A DNA stretch of 64,000 nucleotides. Source: Apium graveolens. Lineage: Eukaryota; Streptophyta; Magnoliopsida; Apiales; Apiaceae. This document shows positions 44,421 to 56,842 of this stretch, piece by piece. Both the position numbers and the translations under genes were made by a program. The notes under the pieces are model-generated. The model worked only from the letters and a program-made list of their open reading frames with translations. It made no database searches and had not been told where the DNA came from. Where the stretch lies: contig NC_133647.1 of assembly GCF_009905375.1 (NCBI RefSeq), positions 6,953,144 through 7,017,143 of the forward strand, read 5' to 3'. How positions within the stretch are numbered: position 1 is the stretch's first letter; every line of letters begins with the position of its first letter.

Positions 44421-45240
44421 GTGCACACTCATGAATGCTCATCTGATGCTTTGATTGCATAAGCTCAGAAAATTTCTTGCAAAGCTTATTTTCAGTAGGT
44501 ACAAAAATGATGTGATCATCATAAATTTGAACCAAAATCAAGTATTTACCTTCATTGGTGTAAAACAAAGTTTTATCAATTGTACCTCTTTAGAAACCAC
44601 TCTCAATTAAGAACCGAGCAAGTATTTCATACCAGGCCCTTGGAGCTTGCTTGAGTACAAAGAGTCGTTTGTCTAGCCTCAAACATGATAAGGAAATTTA
44701 TGATAAACAAAACCAGGATGATGTTTAATATATACATCATCTTTCAATCTCAATTAGAAATGCACGTTTGACATCCATTTAAAAGACCTTGAATTTGAAG
44801 TGAGCTGCATAAGCTCAGAATATCGTGATGATTTCAAGTCTGGGAACATGAGAAAATATTTCATCATAGTTAATGTCTTATTGTTGTGAATGATCTTTTG
44901 TAACAAGTCTCACTTTATTCTTCATTATAGCGCCGTCAGAATCTGTCTTACTTCTGACACCAACTTTGTGCCTAAAATTGACCTATTCTTTGGCCTAAGC
45001 ATCTATTTCTATACTTCATTCCTCTCCAACTTATTGAGTTCATCTTGAAATTGGAGTAACCCAATCAGCATCTTCGAGTGCATCTTTAACTTTCTTAGGC
45101 TCCTTCTTTGACAAAAATTTGTGATATAGACAATCATCTTATGTTGCACTTCTTATCTTTCCCTAGAAGTTGGTAACTGATTACTTGAGCTTGATGCTTC
45201 CTATGTATTGGATGCATTTTTAAAATCATTTTCATATGAA
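44421..45240 (-). pseudogene. Copia C RT remnant (unit 1 copy)
   Basis: Minus-strand pieces, heavily broken: LEDADWVTP-like start, GTKLVSEVRQ, FKWMSNVHF, KDDVYIKHHPGFVYH, then FVPTENKLCKKFSELMQSK and HQMSIHECAL, where the text leaves RT after the position of the YVDD box (read here as YDDHIIF). It is a Sire-related but distinct copia from S2. Confidence 0.7.
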
Positions 45241-46361
45241 AAAATTTGCCATAAGGGCATAATTAACACCATCATATGAATCTGATGAATCATCTCAGTT
45301 TTTCTTCTTTGAGATCAAGGCTTGTTTCTTCTTAACTCTAGACTTTTTGCAGTCAGCTACAAAGTGTCCAATTCCATCACAGTTATGCATTTTTTCCTTT
45401 GACTTATCAAATATTCCAGACTTTGATTTCTTTCAATCAGTTTTTCTTCTATCATTCCACTTATCAGAGTTTGAGGAACTAGAACCCTATCTGGAAAACT
45501 TATTCCCTTTTCTCGAAGTTCTTGTATACCATCTTCTTGAAGCTTTTAACCGAGAGAGCAGCCATTTATTCCATGTCTTCATTGTTGTCATGATCACTAT
45601 TAGTATCTGATTCACTATCAGTATTTGAATCATCATCAGAGTTTGATGACTCAGTATAAGACTTTGCAATCATATCTTTTCCTTTTGAGTGACCTTTACT
45701 CCTAGATTTCTCATTTGGCTTCTCTTCAACTTTAAGTGCAATTGGTCTAGCCTTTGGTCCTTTTCTCTTACTTTGACTTCAAGTTTGAGTCTTTTAAGTC
45801 ATATATCTTGTCAAAAAGAGATAGGTCATTCAACAACTTTTGAAATCTATCATAGATCTCAGTTAAGGACTCATTCTCTCTTGAGTCAAAGTGCTCATAT
45901 TCTTGAGTAAGTACTGTGCTCCTATTTTTCTTGATGGCGGTGGTAACTTGACACTTTACTTCTAAAGCATCACAAGTTTCCTTTGATGTTTTAGATCTAA
46001 TAACCCTATTGGACATAACAGTATCAAGATTGCTATGCAAAATATGTCTTACTTTTGCATCTTACATAATAGATGAAAGATCTTCAAGAGAATAATCCTT
46101 CTTATCTTTATCAACCATCTTTTCAACTTGACCAGCAACTGATTCTGCCACCTACATTGGCCTATGAAGACCATCATAAATCCTGCTTAGATATTCCGGA
46201 TTTGTAGCTTCCAAGCACATGGCCATCTTGACCTTCCAGATTGGATATTCATGTATCTTTAGGATTGAAACATTGATAGCTTTATACTTACTCATATTAT
46301 TGCTAATCTGTGATGTGGCTGGGGGTGGTGGTGGATTTTGTTGTGCTTCTTTCTCTGCCAT
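45241..46361 (-). pseudogene. S2 gag (unit 2 copy)
   Basis: Start ATG at 46361 (minus), MAEKEAQQNPPPPPATSQIS, then MSKYKAINVSILKIHEYPIW and KVKMAMCLEATNPEYLSRIY up to a stop near 46152. The capsid frame 45768-46040 is nearly identical to that at 42501-42773. Its 5' end is better preserved than in unit 1, which has a frame change in the Pro-rich start. Confidence 0.85.
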
Positions 46362-46423
46362 TAAAGATTGATTTTCAGATCTTAAATTGTTTGTATATAT
46401 GAAAAGCAAGTTATGATACCAAT

Positions 46424-46933
46424 TTTTAGGTCCGTAATACAGTTGTAGAGGGGGGTGAATACAGTTTAAGCAAACCATTCAATAACAGTTTAGAAAATCA
46501 ACAGTTTTTATATTAACAGATAAAAACTGATTACAAAAGTGCTCTCTTAAAGGATGAACAATTATCCTTGAGAGCTGCTATATTATCTGAAAGATATAAC
46601 AATTTATAACTCATATAGAGTAAACCTAATTTACACTTATATAATGCACAGTTACATAATCAATAAGGCATCCTATTCTATTATAATAAGGAAACCTAAT
46701 ACATATTTATGTATGATTGTTTATGAAATAAAGTTCTTCACCGCCTTGAATTCTGCATTTCTTTTTCCTTCTCGAAGATCTACTGAAGTGGCTAAATCCT
46801 GATGACATCAAATGCTGATCATCAAGTACCGATGGACAAGTACTGATGACGTCATCTTTAGTAAATACTAATATTAAATCCTGATAATAAACTCTGATAG
46901 TTTATATCCTGATATCATCAATTATATCTAACA
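46424..46933 (-). repeat. LTR3, duplicate of LTR2
   Basis: 510 bp, same ends as LTR2 and the same flanking primer-site-like sequence on the left (46407-46423). About five differences from LTR2 were seen by eye. It is a by-product of the tandem duplication, not evidence of a third insertion. Confidence 0.88.
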
Positions 46934-47680
46934 TATAATCATGCACCATTCAAGTTTTATGTGAGTTAACTATAACCCTCTTAGTATTATAATTAACTTG
47001 TTAACCTACTAATGATGATCAGACAATAGCAAGTATTAGCATGAAAAACACTTGAATGATTAAACTGTAAACTACATATAATAAGAAGTATCAAAATACC
47101 AACAATTCCATACTAGCATTTCATAAACATTCTTACTCATACAAATTTAGTTCATAATAAACGTATCAAAAGAATCCCAAGATAACAAATAGGTGTTCGT
47201 TCATAAGAAGAGATAAATAAAAATAAGAAATATTTTCAATGGCTGAATTCTTTTTCATTGATGGCTACTTCTCCTCCTCCCTTGTGCGGCTCCTTGTTTC
47301 TTTCTCTCTCTATTTTAGGCCAGTACTATCTATCTAATAATATCTCTAATAAAAGTCTTTTTTCAATGAATTATTGCAAATTCAACGAGATTTCCCAATT
47401 AGAATTGAATTCCAAGAAAGTGAAAATTTGTAGTTGACTTTTTCACTCGAATTCTGGGATGATTCGGCTGGACAATAAAATTAAGACCAATTGTGCGATA
47501 GTGTATACTGCGCAAGCGGCCCATAAAATCTGATTTTTGATTAAATTAAACTTCAACTCTGATTTTGTAAACTCCAAGCCTTCCTTTATTACAAATCCTT
47601 AATACCTATAATAAAATATAAATATTTAATAAATAAAAATCTATTTTTGTATAAAATAATCAAAATATAGGGACAATGTT
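46934..47680. other. Unassigned block, duplicate copy
   Basis: Second copy of 43666-44420 with few differences (for example TTGTGCGGCTCC in place of TTGTGCGGTTCC). Nothing recognisable as a gene. Confidence 0.4.
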
Positions 47681-48500
47681 AGGATAAAGTGCACACTCAT
47701 GAATGCTCATCTGATGCTTTGATTGCATAAGCTCAGAAAATTTCTTGCAAAGCTTATTGTCAGTAGGTACAAAAATGATGTGATCATCATAAATTTGAAC
47801 CAAAATCAAGTATTTACCTTCATTGGTGTAAAAAAAAGTTTTATCAATTGTACCTCTTTAGAAACCACTCTCAATTAAGAACCGAGCAAGTATTTCATAC
47901 CAGGCCCTTGGAGATTGCTTGAGTACAAAAAGTCGTTTGTCTAGCCTCAAACATGATAAGGAAATTTATGATAAACAAAACCAGGATGATGTTTAATATA
48001 TACATCATCTTTTACAAATGCACGTTTGACATCCATTTAAAAGACCTTGAATTTGAAGTGAGCTGCATAAGCTCAGAATATCGTGATGATTTCAAGTCTG
48101 GGAACATGAGAAAATATTTCATCATAGTTAATGTCTTATTGTTGTGAATGATCTTTTGTAACAAGTCTCACTTTATTCTTCATTATAGCGCCGTCAGAAT
48201 CTGTCTTACTTCTGACACCAACTTTGTGCCTAAAATTGACCTATTCTTTGGCCTAGGCATCTGTTTCTATACTTCATTCCTCTCCAACTTATTTAGTTCA
48301 TCTTGAAATTGGAGTAACCCAATCAGCATCTTCGAGTGCATCTTTAACTTTCTTAGGCTCCTTCTTTGACAAAAATTTGTGATATAGACAATCATCTTAT
48401 GTTGCACTTCTTATCTTTCCCTAGAAGTTGGTAACTGATTACTTGAGCTTGATGCTTCCTATGTATTGGATGCATTTTCAAAATCATTTCCATATGAAAA
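47681..48500 (-). pseudogene. Copia C RT remnant (unit 2 copy)
   Basis: Same blocks as 44421-45240. Here the sequence continues without a break on the right into the copia C integrase-RT linker and integrase, so unit 2 holds the original right-hand context. Confidence 0.7.
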
Positions 48501-49567
48501 TATCCCTTAATCAGTATTGTCACTTTCTGACTAGGGTGTATTTCATTATGTCGCTCCCCGTATGTTGGAGCTTTCATGTCCTGATTGGTGTCATTTCATG
48601 ATTGGGTGTTAATTCCTAAATTGACTCAATTTGACTTGTTAGAGTTTTTGATGAGCTTCGATTTTTTGAATTTTTTGTCCCTTCTAATCAAGTGTCTCCT
48701 CCTGATGTTATTAGGAGTTAACTGACTTTGAGTAGTTGTTCCCCTCCATATTTGGATGTCCAATAACAGCATCAATATCTGAGCTATCATCAGGATCACA
48801 CGCGTTATCGATATTTGAGCCTTAATCAGGATTTGTAACATTTCCTATTTTTGCCTTTCCATCAACAAAAATTTATTGTTCATGGGAGTCCTCTTCAAAA
48901 CCACTAATCTTGTTATCATTAAATAAAACATGGATAGATTTAAAAAATTTCCTAATTCCCATATTAATAAAAGCATTAGATGGAGAATAACCAAAAAACA
49001 CATTCATCTACTTTTGTGTCAAACTTACCAAGATGCTCATGATGTGTACTTGGTTCAAAACACTTGCATCCAAAAATGTGAAAATGCTTCAAACTTGGCG
49101 CTTTTTCCTTGATCATTTGATAAAAAGTCAAACCATGTATGTTGATAAGTATTAGGTTTTGAGTATAATATGATGTGTTAACAACTTCAGCCGAGAAATA
49201 GGTTAGGAAAATTTAGTGTCTACTATCATAGCTCTTTCAGCTTCAGTAAGTACCAAATTCTTTCTTTCCACCACCAGTTTTTGCTGAAGAGTGTGACGTG
49301 CTGAAAATTGTTGAGAAATTCCTTTATATTTATAGAGTTCATCCATGTTGAAAATATTAAACTCAATATCATTATCTCTTCATAGTACTTTTGCTTTTTG
49401 ATTTAAACCATTTTCAATCAGTCGCATATGATCCAAAAGCACTTCTGAGCCTCCCCTTTCTTGTGTAAGAAATACACCAAGTAAATTTAGTAAAATCATC
49501 AACACTTACTACGATATAGCTCTGTTTGTTCATAGACATTATGTTGACAAGTCCAAAAAGATCAAGA
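48501..49567 (-). pseudogene. Copia C integrase and linker, broken
   Basis: On the minus strand from 49567: HLDLFGLVNIMSMNKQSYIV and VSVDDFTKFTWCISYT (first catalytic D), FNIFNMDELYKYKGISQQFS, LVVERKNLVLTEAERAM (catalytic E), IFTFLDASVLNQVHIMSILV and MNVFFGYSPSNAF. Past about 48850 the Ser/Asn-rich linker leads to the RT. Stops and frame changes are numerous. The upstream end is cut by the LTR of copia D. Confidence 0.82.
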
Positions 49568-50017
49568 TGTTATTATTATTTTAATAATAATGATTATTTT
49601 ATGGGTTACATATAAATATATCAATTATATTTGTTATTTATTATATTGGGTTAAATTAAGTGATCAAATAAGAAACCCAATTAGATTTTAATTTATTATA
49701 TGGACCTAATAAATTATAATGGGAGATTTAATTAGGTGGTATATAAAAAGGGTTATAGTCCCCAATATATCAAGTACACGCTATACGACTTTTCTTCTAC
49801 CCATAAGAGAGAGATAATGAGAAACCCTAAGGAGTACTTGGTTGAGGAAGACAATAATCAAGAACGCTATACAGATTCGGGTACCGTCACAATTATCTCC
49901 TTATGGAATCAGGTACGCTTCGACCTTCGGTTTAGAATCGATAATTAGATATGATGATTACGGTCCTTATCTTTATTTTAGAGAATTATGTGTTTGTAAA
50001 ATTATTAGATTCTATCA
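49568..50017 (+). repeat. 5' LTR of copia D
   Basis: The 450-bp stretch starts TGTTATTATTATTTTAATAA immediately after integrase sequence and ends GATTCTATCA just before the primer site. A TATA box (TATATAAAAAGG, about 49740) sits in the middle, and CAGGTACGC near 49910 would make a plausible splice donor. No second copy is in the window, so the ends rest on context. Confidence 0.7.
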
Positions 50018-50018
50018 A

Positions 50019-50032
50019 TTGGCATCAGAGCC
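50019..50032 (+). promoter_or_regulatory. Primer binding site of copia D
   Basis: TTGGCATCAGAGCC begins two bases after the LTR end; it matches the initiator tRNA-Met-type site TTGGTATCAGAGCC with one change. Confidence 0.85.
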
Positions 50033-51070
50033 TATTCATATTTAATTATTGTGTATTAATTCGAGCCATTTTTTTTAGACATGCTATTTTGATTTGTTCG
50101 ATTATTATTTTATAAGATCATGTACATATGACGTCTGGTAGGGTTCACTACAGTGATTTCATGAGTTTTAATTTATATTGTTTGATACTCGAGCACGTAG
50201 TTAATAATTTCTATGTGACCATAGTATATGGTTATTAATTGATTAGCAATTCAGATCAATATATTGTTCAGTTAGTATGGTGAGTTCAGCCTTTAAGATT
50301 TGTTTTGTGTCAGGACCATGACTAAAGTCTGTGTTATAGTTTATTATTAAATTTCATTAATATGGTGTGCTATTACATGATATTTTATTCTACGATGTTA
50401 AGTGTTATGCCATGCTACTGTTGTGGATAGTAATTACTTGACATATTGTATTATTATTCATGTCTATGAATTAAGCGCCTTCAAATAACTAACATAGAGT
50501 CATGTATTTATGTGCAACTTTCTTTTATTTTGAGTGTACTGTTTGACAAGTTAGACTATATTATACTTCAGTTTTAGATTTTCGGGGATCTAACGTAATT
50601 AGTTAAAGGTTCATATCTATAGTGGTTGACTATAAATTAAGAATATATTATGCTTGTAAGTCATTTTTTCTTAGCAAATAAATATTAACTTATTTATTTA
50701 AGTGGTAAAATATTTTAGAGTTACTTGATTGAAGCAATATGTCGCCAAAGTGACCTCTTTTGTGTAGATTAATTTATTTAAGAATATTATAATGACAATG
50801 GAATATTTAATTTTATGTAAATTTTATCGGCCCAAAGGAAGGTAATGTTTGGCCAAAATTAATATATTCTTGTGATAAGAAATATGTAACAATATTAAGT
50901 TTTTCATGTGAATAATAAGTCGGTCCAAAGAAAGGCATATTATATGACAAAGATTAAAATTTAATGTTACGCTAGTTATCTTGAGATAGTGTGGCCAATA
51001 TTTAAAATTTATCACGTTATTGTATATACTAGTTTTGAGCATTATGTCATATATTTGTTTTCTATTTCAG
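50033..51070 (+). other. Copia D leader, intron-like
   Basis: About 1 kb of AT- and T-rich sequence with no ORF. It ends TATATTTGTTTTCTATTTCAG directly before gag, a good plant 3' splice site. Gag coding sense begins immediately after it, which suggests that the leader is an intron or contains one. Confidence 0.5.
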
Positions 51071-51473
51071 TTACTGCTTCAGTTAATTCTCCTTCCGCTC
51101 AATTGAGCATGATTCCAATGTTGAATTGGACAAACTATGTCACGTGGAAAGAGAATGTTGAAATCGTTCTTGGGTATATGGATCTCGACCTTGCGCTAAG
51201 GAAAGAGCAACCACTTCCCACTACGGATGATCCCAAAACGGATCAAATCGAGAAATGGGAACGCTCTAATCGCATGTGTCTAGCGATCTTGAAGCGAACG
51301 ATTCCAACTGGTTTTCGGGGCTCTATTGCTGAGAGCACAAGTGCCAAAAAGTTCCTCTCCGAGACTGAGAAATATTTTGGTAAAAATGAGAAAGCGGAAA
51401 CGAGTAATCTTTTGTCAAAACTCATGACCATGAATTATAAAGGAAAGGGGAATATAAGGGAGTACATCATTGG
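51071..51473 (+). pseudogene. Copia D gag, truncated
   Basis: The frame reads SAQLSMIPMLNWTNYVTWKE and NVEIVLGYMDLDLALRKEQP, IEKWERSNRMCLAILKRTIP and KFLSETEKYFGKNEKAETSN, then YKGKGNIREYI. This is the UBN2-type Gag of Ty1/copia. The first Met may be in MIPMLNW. The frame is open with no internal stop for about 130 codons and is then cut by the copia E LTR. Confidence 0.85.
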
Positions 51474-53000
51474 TGTTGGGTTTCGAGGCATAAAACGCAG
51501 CGAAAATAATAAATAAAACCGTAAAAATAGAATAAATCGAAACCTACCGTAGGATCCATGTGAAAAATAGTATTTAATTCGTGGATGAGATGTTTACCTT
51601 AAAGAGCTTTACGATTATGGTTGTCAAAAGGAGATACTAGCTTTAACCGAACATCACGTATCTCGCCTTAACGATTTACGCCGTAGAGGTATCCACACGA
51701 AAGCTGGTACGAAGGAGGCGTGTACTAGCACCAAGAACGAACCTGTTTTCCCCTTTCTCTCACCTTTAGCTGCTAGGGTTTTATGTTTTATCTAATAAAA
51801 ATGTAACCCTAATTTTAGCCTTAAGGATGTTTATATAGAGAGGCCAAAAACAGTCCTAACCCTAATCCAAGTTAGAGTTTATTAAAATCTGAAATTCTAT
51901 TTTTTTAATATTTAAGTTTACTCAGTTACTAAATAACAACTGAATTTCGGATTTAATAATATACAAATTTGAAATTCATTTAGCCCATTAATTATGTCCA
52001 CTTAATTAATAATAAATAATTCAAATTTCCTTTTTAACTCAAATTCGAATTTAAATTAAATATTCCTCCATGCTTTCTTTGGGCGACCCTTTAGATTATT
52101 ATTACGTTGACAATAATTTAAATATCTTATATTTAAATTATAAACAATGAGTGGCATCTAGTAATATCTCATTTCTACCCAAGTAATAATAATTAAATCT
52201 GTGATCGATTAAACCTTTTTTGAATAATGTATAAAGTAATATAATCCCTTTAACCAAATATTATAGATTAAACTTGAGGCATGTTATGTGTCATCCTCTT
52301 CATGGTTTAATCCAGGTTTCCTTGATCAATGAGTTGACTATCATGTCAAATCAACATTTGAGTCCGGTGCCATGCATTTCATAGTCTAGTTCACACAAGA
52401 GGCCAATAATATCTCTCCAATAATTAGGAGGGTTAAATTCTTTCTAGAACATTCATATTTCTCACACAATTCTTAATATACCCGAAGTCCACTTTTATCA
52501 TTACCCGGTCAAAGGAAATTTTTGATGTAATCAAAGTATATTAATCATCGTATAGAAATATAATGATTTCAAGTCAAAGGAGCATTACATCATTATCACT
52601 ATAAGAATTACTTATGACACAATAGACATGTAGAATTACTTATATTTACATATGCCTATGTTTTCGACTTTAGTATCACTATACCTATGATCAATGAGAT
52701 GTGATCATCAGTCAACAAACACACTAGTCTTAATGCATTATTACTGTCCCTTAATAATACTCGACTAGGGATATTTGGGGATATCGATATTATTCACATA
52801 ATCTCATTTTTAAGTCACGTACTTAGAGATATATAATTCATATCATATTCCCATGACATTTATTAATCTAATATTTATATTGCAGTAAATTAAGACTTAA
52901 TAAATTATTTAAAAGAATAATTGATAGAACATAAATATTAATAATCCAAATGTCATTAACAAAACATAATAGTGTTGTCTCTAGGACAAAAACACTAACA
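51474..53000 (-). repeat. 3' LTR of copia E
   Basis: On the minus strand it starts TGTTAGTGTTTTTGTCCTAG (53000 leftward) after the polypurine-type AAGTGGGAGAT, and ends GCGTTTTATGCCTCGAAACC followed by CAACA at 51474. The 1527-bp size and TGTT/AACA ends are consistent. It lies inside copia D gag; ATTGG (51469-51473) is the candidate target duplication. Confidence 0.82.
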
Positions 53001-53206
53001 ATCTCCCACTTGCACTAGAGCCAATCACCCATATATCTAATACCCATGGAACTACTATGACCGTCGTGCTTCTGCTGTACCAAAGCCTTAGTAAGTGGGT
53101 CTGCAACATTATCATCAGTATGCACTTTGCATATATGTATATCTCCTCTCTTATTAATCTCTCGAAGAAGGTGATATCTTCTAAGTATATGCTTTGCTCT
53201 GGAATG
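53001..53206 (-). pseudogene. Copia E RNaseH C-terminus and polypurine tract
   Basis: The minus strand reads AKHILRRYHLLREINKRGDI and HICKVHTDDNVADPLTKALV, the end of copia RNaseH, then MGIRYMGDWL and a stop, and AAGTGGGAGATTG before the LTR. The gene is cut on the right by element F. The readable frame is intact up to the normal end. Confidence 0.85.
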
Positions 53207-56200
53207 TGTAATATCCGGGATATAACGTGTAATTATTTTTACTATTAAATAATTAATATGTGTGTTCAGTATATATTCTGTGGGTTAATTGTTAAGTGAT
53301 ATATGTACTTGAATATTCAAAAATAATGTTAATTGAATATTTTAATATTTATATGTCCAAAATAAAATATAGATAATTGTTATATCTTCCTAATTATTTT
53401 TATGTTGATTTATAGATTTATAAGAATCATATGAAATTTTTTTAAAATCTTTTTCCGGGTAATTAAAATCTATTTTATAAAATGGGAACCAACCGACGTC
53501 AACCGTTGTTACGTTTTTGGAACCCGAAACTCTACCGAGAACTCCTTCCTAACCTAATTGTAATATTCCGGGCATTTTCCATGTTTCGACTTTTTCGATC
53601 CGGCGTACGGTTTGTCCTGCGCGGGTCCCGGCACAACATTTTCGATACAATATTCGTTTCGGTAAATTAATAAAACCCGTATTTTCGATAAACGGGAGCT
53701 TTTTATTAAACTATCCCAATTATCACTTCGTAGTACGTGTAACTGGGTGCTGAGACCAAGACCGCAGTACAAGTTGTACTGATTTGGATAATTATCCCGA
53801 AAACCGATACCGTTTGGATCAGTTTTTATAAATAAACGTACCATTTTATATCTGGAATGATCCAACGGGATACTAATTTTCCGTAATTATAAATAGCCTT
53901 TTACCGTATTTTATTTCGTATAAAAATCAATTACAGACAGATAAATATATAATTTTACAGAGAAAAAAATCTTATATTCATAAACCTTTCTGAGAATCAA
54001 ACCAACTTTTGAAGGTGTTAGTGATCTTTGTTTGAAAAGCTCGAGTACTGGATTTGAAGGTCTTGAGAATCTCTATCAGAATCTGTAATCCATACACCTG
54101 CAGAATCAAAGGTTGAATTTCTAAAAATTTAATTATTTTCGAAATTATTTTATTAAAAATATGATTTTTTGTTCGGATGATTGTTTGTATGATTTGATGA
54201 TTGCATGTTGTAGAGCTTGTTTTCCTGATGATTTTCATATATCATACGTCTGATTTGGAGTTCAATAACATGTTCAAATTTGAGTTTGATTTTCGAATTT
54301 TAAAATTAGGGTTTATAACCCGTATGAATGTTCTTAATTGAAATTTGGGGGTTTCTTATTCTGTGATAGATTGATGTTGTATTATAGTGGGTTGTGTTCT
54401 CTGTGAAATTTGCAATCGAGTCGTATAAGTTTCATGAACCAACGAGGTCTGTAGAGAAGGGAGTTGTGTTTTGAAGTTTTCCGATGTTCACCGGAAACTG
54501 GGAAATTTCACGACCAAATTCCGGCCAACTCAGGGATTGTTAGGTTGTTTTGATTGCATGGTTGTGTTCCTGGTATTGTGTAGATGTGATCTGGAGCTTG
54601 TGGCAAGGTGAGGAGGCCGGAATCGTGTTCTCCGGCCACCCCTGTATTTTCCGGCGACTGACTGTAAAAATTGCAGTTTGGTCCCTGAACTTTTGAAAAC
54701 GATGCAGTTTGGTCCCTGTAGTTTCCAGACTTTGCAAAAATAGGATTCCTGTTTTAAAAATGTTTAAAAATCATATTTCCCATTTATTTTTATTATAAAA
54801 ATTCGTTTTTAATTTCTGAAAATTCTAAAAATTATTATTTTAATTCCTAAAATTATTTTTAATTCACAAATAAATCTGAATTAATTATTTAATTAATTTC
54901 AGTTAATTTTTAATTGATTAATTAGTCAATTAATTCGAAAATTAATTGATTAATTGATTTAATTAATTATTAATTGATTTTTAATTAATTATTTAATTAG
55001 ATTTAATTATTAAAAATGATTTAAAAATTCTGAAAAATAGTTTTGAGCTTTAAAATATTATTCTAAATTATTTTCAAGGCTCGATAATTATTCTAAAATT
55101 GTTTCGGAGCCAGAATTGGCCAATCGAACCCTATTTATTAACTCAAAATTGATCCAACGACCCGTTTTAATTCCGAAAAATGTTTTAAAAATTATTTTAA
55201 AATACCAGAAAGCCTATTTATGACCGAGACCTCTTTATAAATGATATGTCTTTGATTACGTGATGTATTATGTGTTATACGTGACTGGGTGTTTGACTAT
55301 CAGTCTATATACTCGACATTTACTTGGTTATTGCATAGATTTCAATCCGTTAATCGGATTTGGGTAAACGAAGGGTAGATAGAAGTGTGCGTTGAATAGA
55401 ATCTTGTGAGTCGATAATTGATAGATGCTTATGATATGTGAGCAGAAGAGGCAAGGCGTAGGAAAGGGAAACAGATAGTTGAGGATTAAGACGATTGTGA
55501 TTGGAAGCGCGTACAGAGTAGTAAGCTAATTCCAGGCAAGTGTTCTGAACTTTCTCGAGATATTGAAATTCTTGATAGTCTTGTTGACATTGCAAGTGCT
55601 TTGAAGCACGGAAACCGAAACCCTGATTTTAGTTATTGTTTTTGAGCCATGAACCATATTCTTTCTAAACCATTGATTATTGTAAACCCAAACTCGAACC
55701 TCAAGTATACGATACTATTTCATAAATACATGCAAACAAAATCCCAAACACTGAACTGAATTACTTGTACATTCAACCATTGTATCCTATGCTTTGAGAG
55801 CCCAAATCTTTGAAACCCTGAAATATTGATTCTTTTGTTATCCAATTCTTTCATTAACCAGCATTTAAGCTTTTAAACTACTTTATTGATCCTTACAAAG
55901 ATTGAAACCCTTTCATTATTAAACACTCATTGTTGTTAATGATTCTGGTTATTGTTTATTATTGCATATTCTGTTATTATGTTAGAATTGGATTGTTTTT
56001 ATAAAATTGTGGACCAGATTCGTGGTCAGACCATATAATGGTCAAGTTAGGCCAATGTGTGCCTTGGATCCAGTAGTTAGAGCAATGCTGTGTGCCTTGC
56101 TCGGGGTTAGTGCGTGACTGATCAGCAGCCTAACCTTGGTTTTTAAATTAAAAGTATATTATCCAATTCTAAATCATAATCCAATGTTCACTTGATATCA

Positions 56201-56645
56201 TAATCATAGTCACCTGATGATCATTATTCTCAGTTTTGTTATTGTGACTTGCTGAGCTAGTTAGCTCATTTGTGCGATGTTGTTTATATTCTTTCCAGTT
56301 AAAAAGGAACCAGTTGGTAGCAAGGATCCCCAGTCCAGCGCGAGAGCTAGGGGTTCAGGTTGAGGAAGTTGAGCTAGTAGACTTCTTTTGGGATAATTTA
56401 AGTTTGTAAAAGTTTATAATAATGTTTGATACTCAGTGTGAGTTTGAAATAGTTAGGATTTGAACGGTTTGTAATATATTAGTGTGTTGGCTTGTGTGCA
56501 TACTTTAACCTGTCGCGGTCCGTGGTGGTTGATAAGTAGGGTCACTGCATATATTATTATTATCTTTATTAATGTTATAAGCAGGTTATACTTAAGGTGT
56601 GTGTGTGGACCCCAAACTTCTGACCCGGGTTTGGAGGGTGCCACA
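53207..56645 (+). repeat. 5' LTR of element F
   Basis: 3439 bp, starting TGTAATATCCGGGATATAAC and ending GGGTTTGGAGGGTGCCACA, followed by the primer site. The LTR-end region carries GAGCTAGTTAGCTCATTTGTGC (about 56255), the counterpart of the TTGCTCAC phrase in T1. The start matches 62427 onward. Confidence 0.95.
54870..55015. repeat. TTAA/TTAATTGA low-complexity tract in the F LTR
   Basis: A cryptic simple repeat built from AATTAATT and TTGATTAATT words spans about 145 bp. It is almost pure A/T and likely expanded by slippage. The matching part of the 3' LTR lies outside the window. Confidence 0.75.
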
Positions 56646-56648
56646 GGA

Positions 56649-56660
56649 TGGTATCAGAGC
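56649..56660 (+). promoter_or_regulatory. Primer binding site of element F
   Basis: TGGTATCAGAGC, a perfect 12-base complement to the plant initiator tRNA-Met 3' end, starts three bases after the LTR. Confidence 0.95.
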
Positions 56661-56842
56661 TACAGGTTATAAGTCACTGACACAAGCCTAGGTTAACGGG
56701 AATGGGTAGAGGGTTAAGATTAGAAGTAAGGCATAGGATGAGAGAACGTTGAGAGGTTGAGTGCTTCGGTATATCAGGTATTAGTATAGTTTACGTTATG
56801 GAACGAGATTCTTATATTGCGATATGATTTCAGATAGCAGAG

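Larger units (their letters stand above)
41974..45240. repeat. Tandem duplication, unit 1 (3.26 kb)
   Basis: The unit starts after an AAAA run with TTTGCCATAAGGGCATAATT and ends CATATGAA. It covers the S2 gag, primer site and LTR2, a 755-bp unassigned block and a copia RT remnant. The same sequence in the same orientation follows at 45241-48500 at roughly 98-99 percent identity by eye. Confidence 0.92.
45241..48500. repeat. Tandem duplication, unit 2 (3.26 kb)
   Basis: Second copy of 41974-45240 in direct orientation. The internal junction is CATATGAAAAAATTTGCC at 45233-45250; the outer right edge reads CATATGAAAATATCCC at 48491. Only a run of four to six A is common to both breakpoints. One noticeable difference is a shorter TTTTACAAATGCAC (48010) in place of TTTCAATCTCAATTAGAAATGCAC (44740). 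Confidence 0.92.
49568..51473 (+). mobile_element. Copia element D, 5' part
   Basis: LTR, primer site, 1-kb leader and gag on the + strand, inserted into copia C integrase. It is cut off inside gag by the LTR of copia E at 51474. Candidate target duplication on the left is CAAGA (49563-49567), whose partner is not in the window. Confidence 0.8.

Noticed and set aside
46424..46933. LTR3 as evidence for a third Sire insertion
   Set aside because: Its flanks on both sides are identical to those of LTR2 for more than a kilobase, so it was copied by the tandem duplication.
53554..53865. Conserved 103-codon minus-strand frame, also at 62774-63085
   Set aside because: Both lie at the same place in the two F LTRs, so their similarity reflects LTR identity and not selection on a protein. 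No start context or domain is seen.
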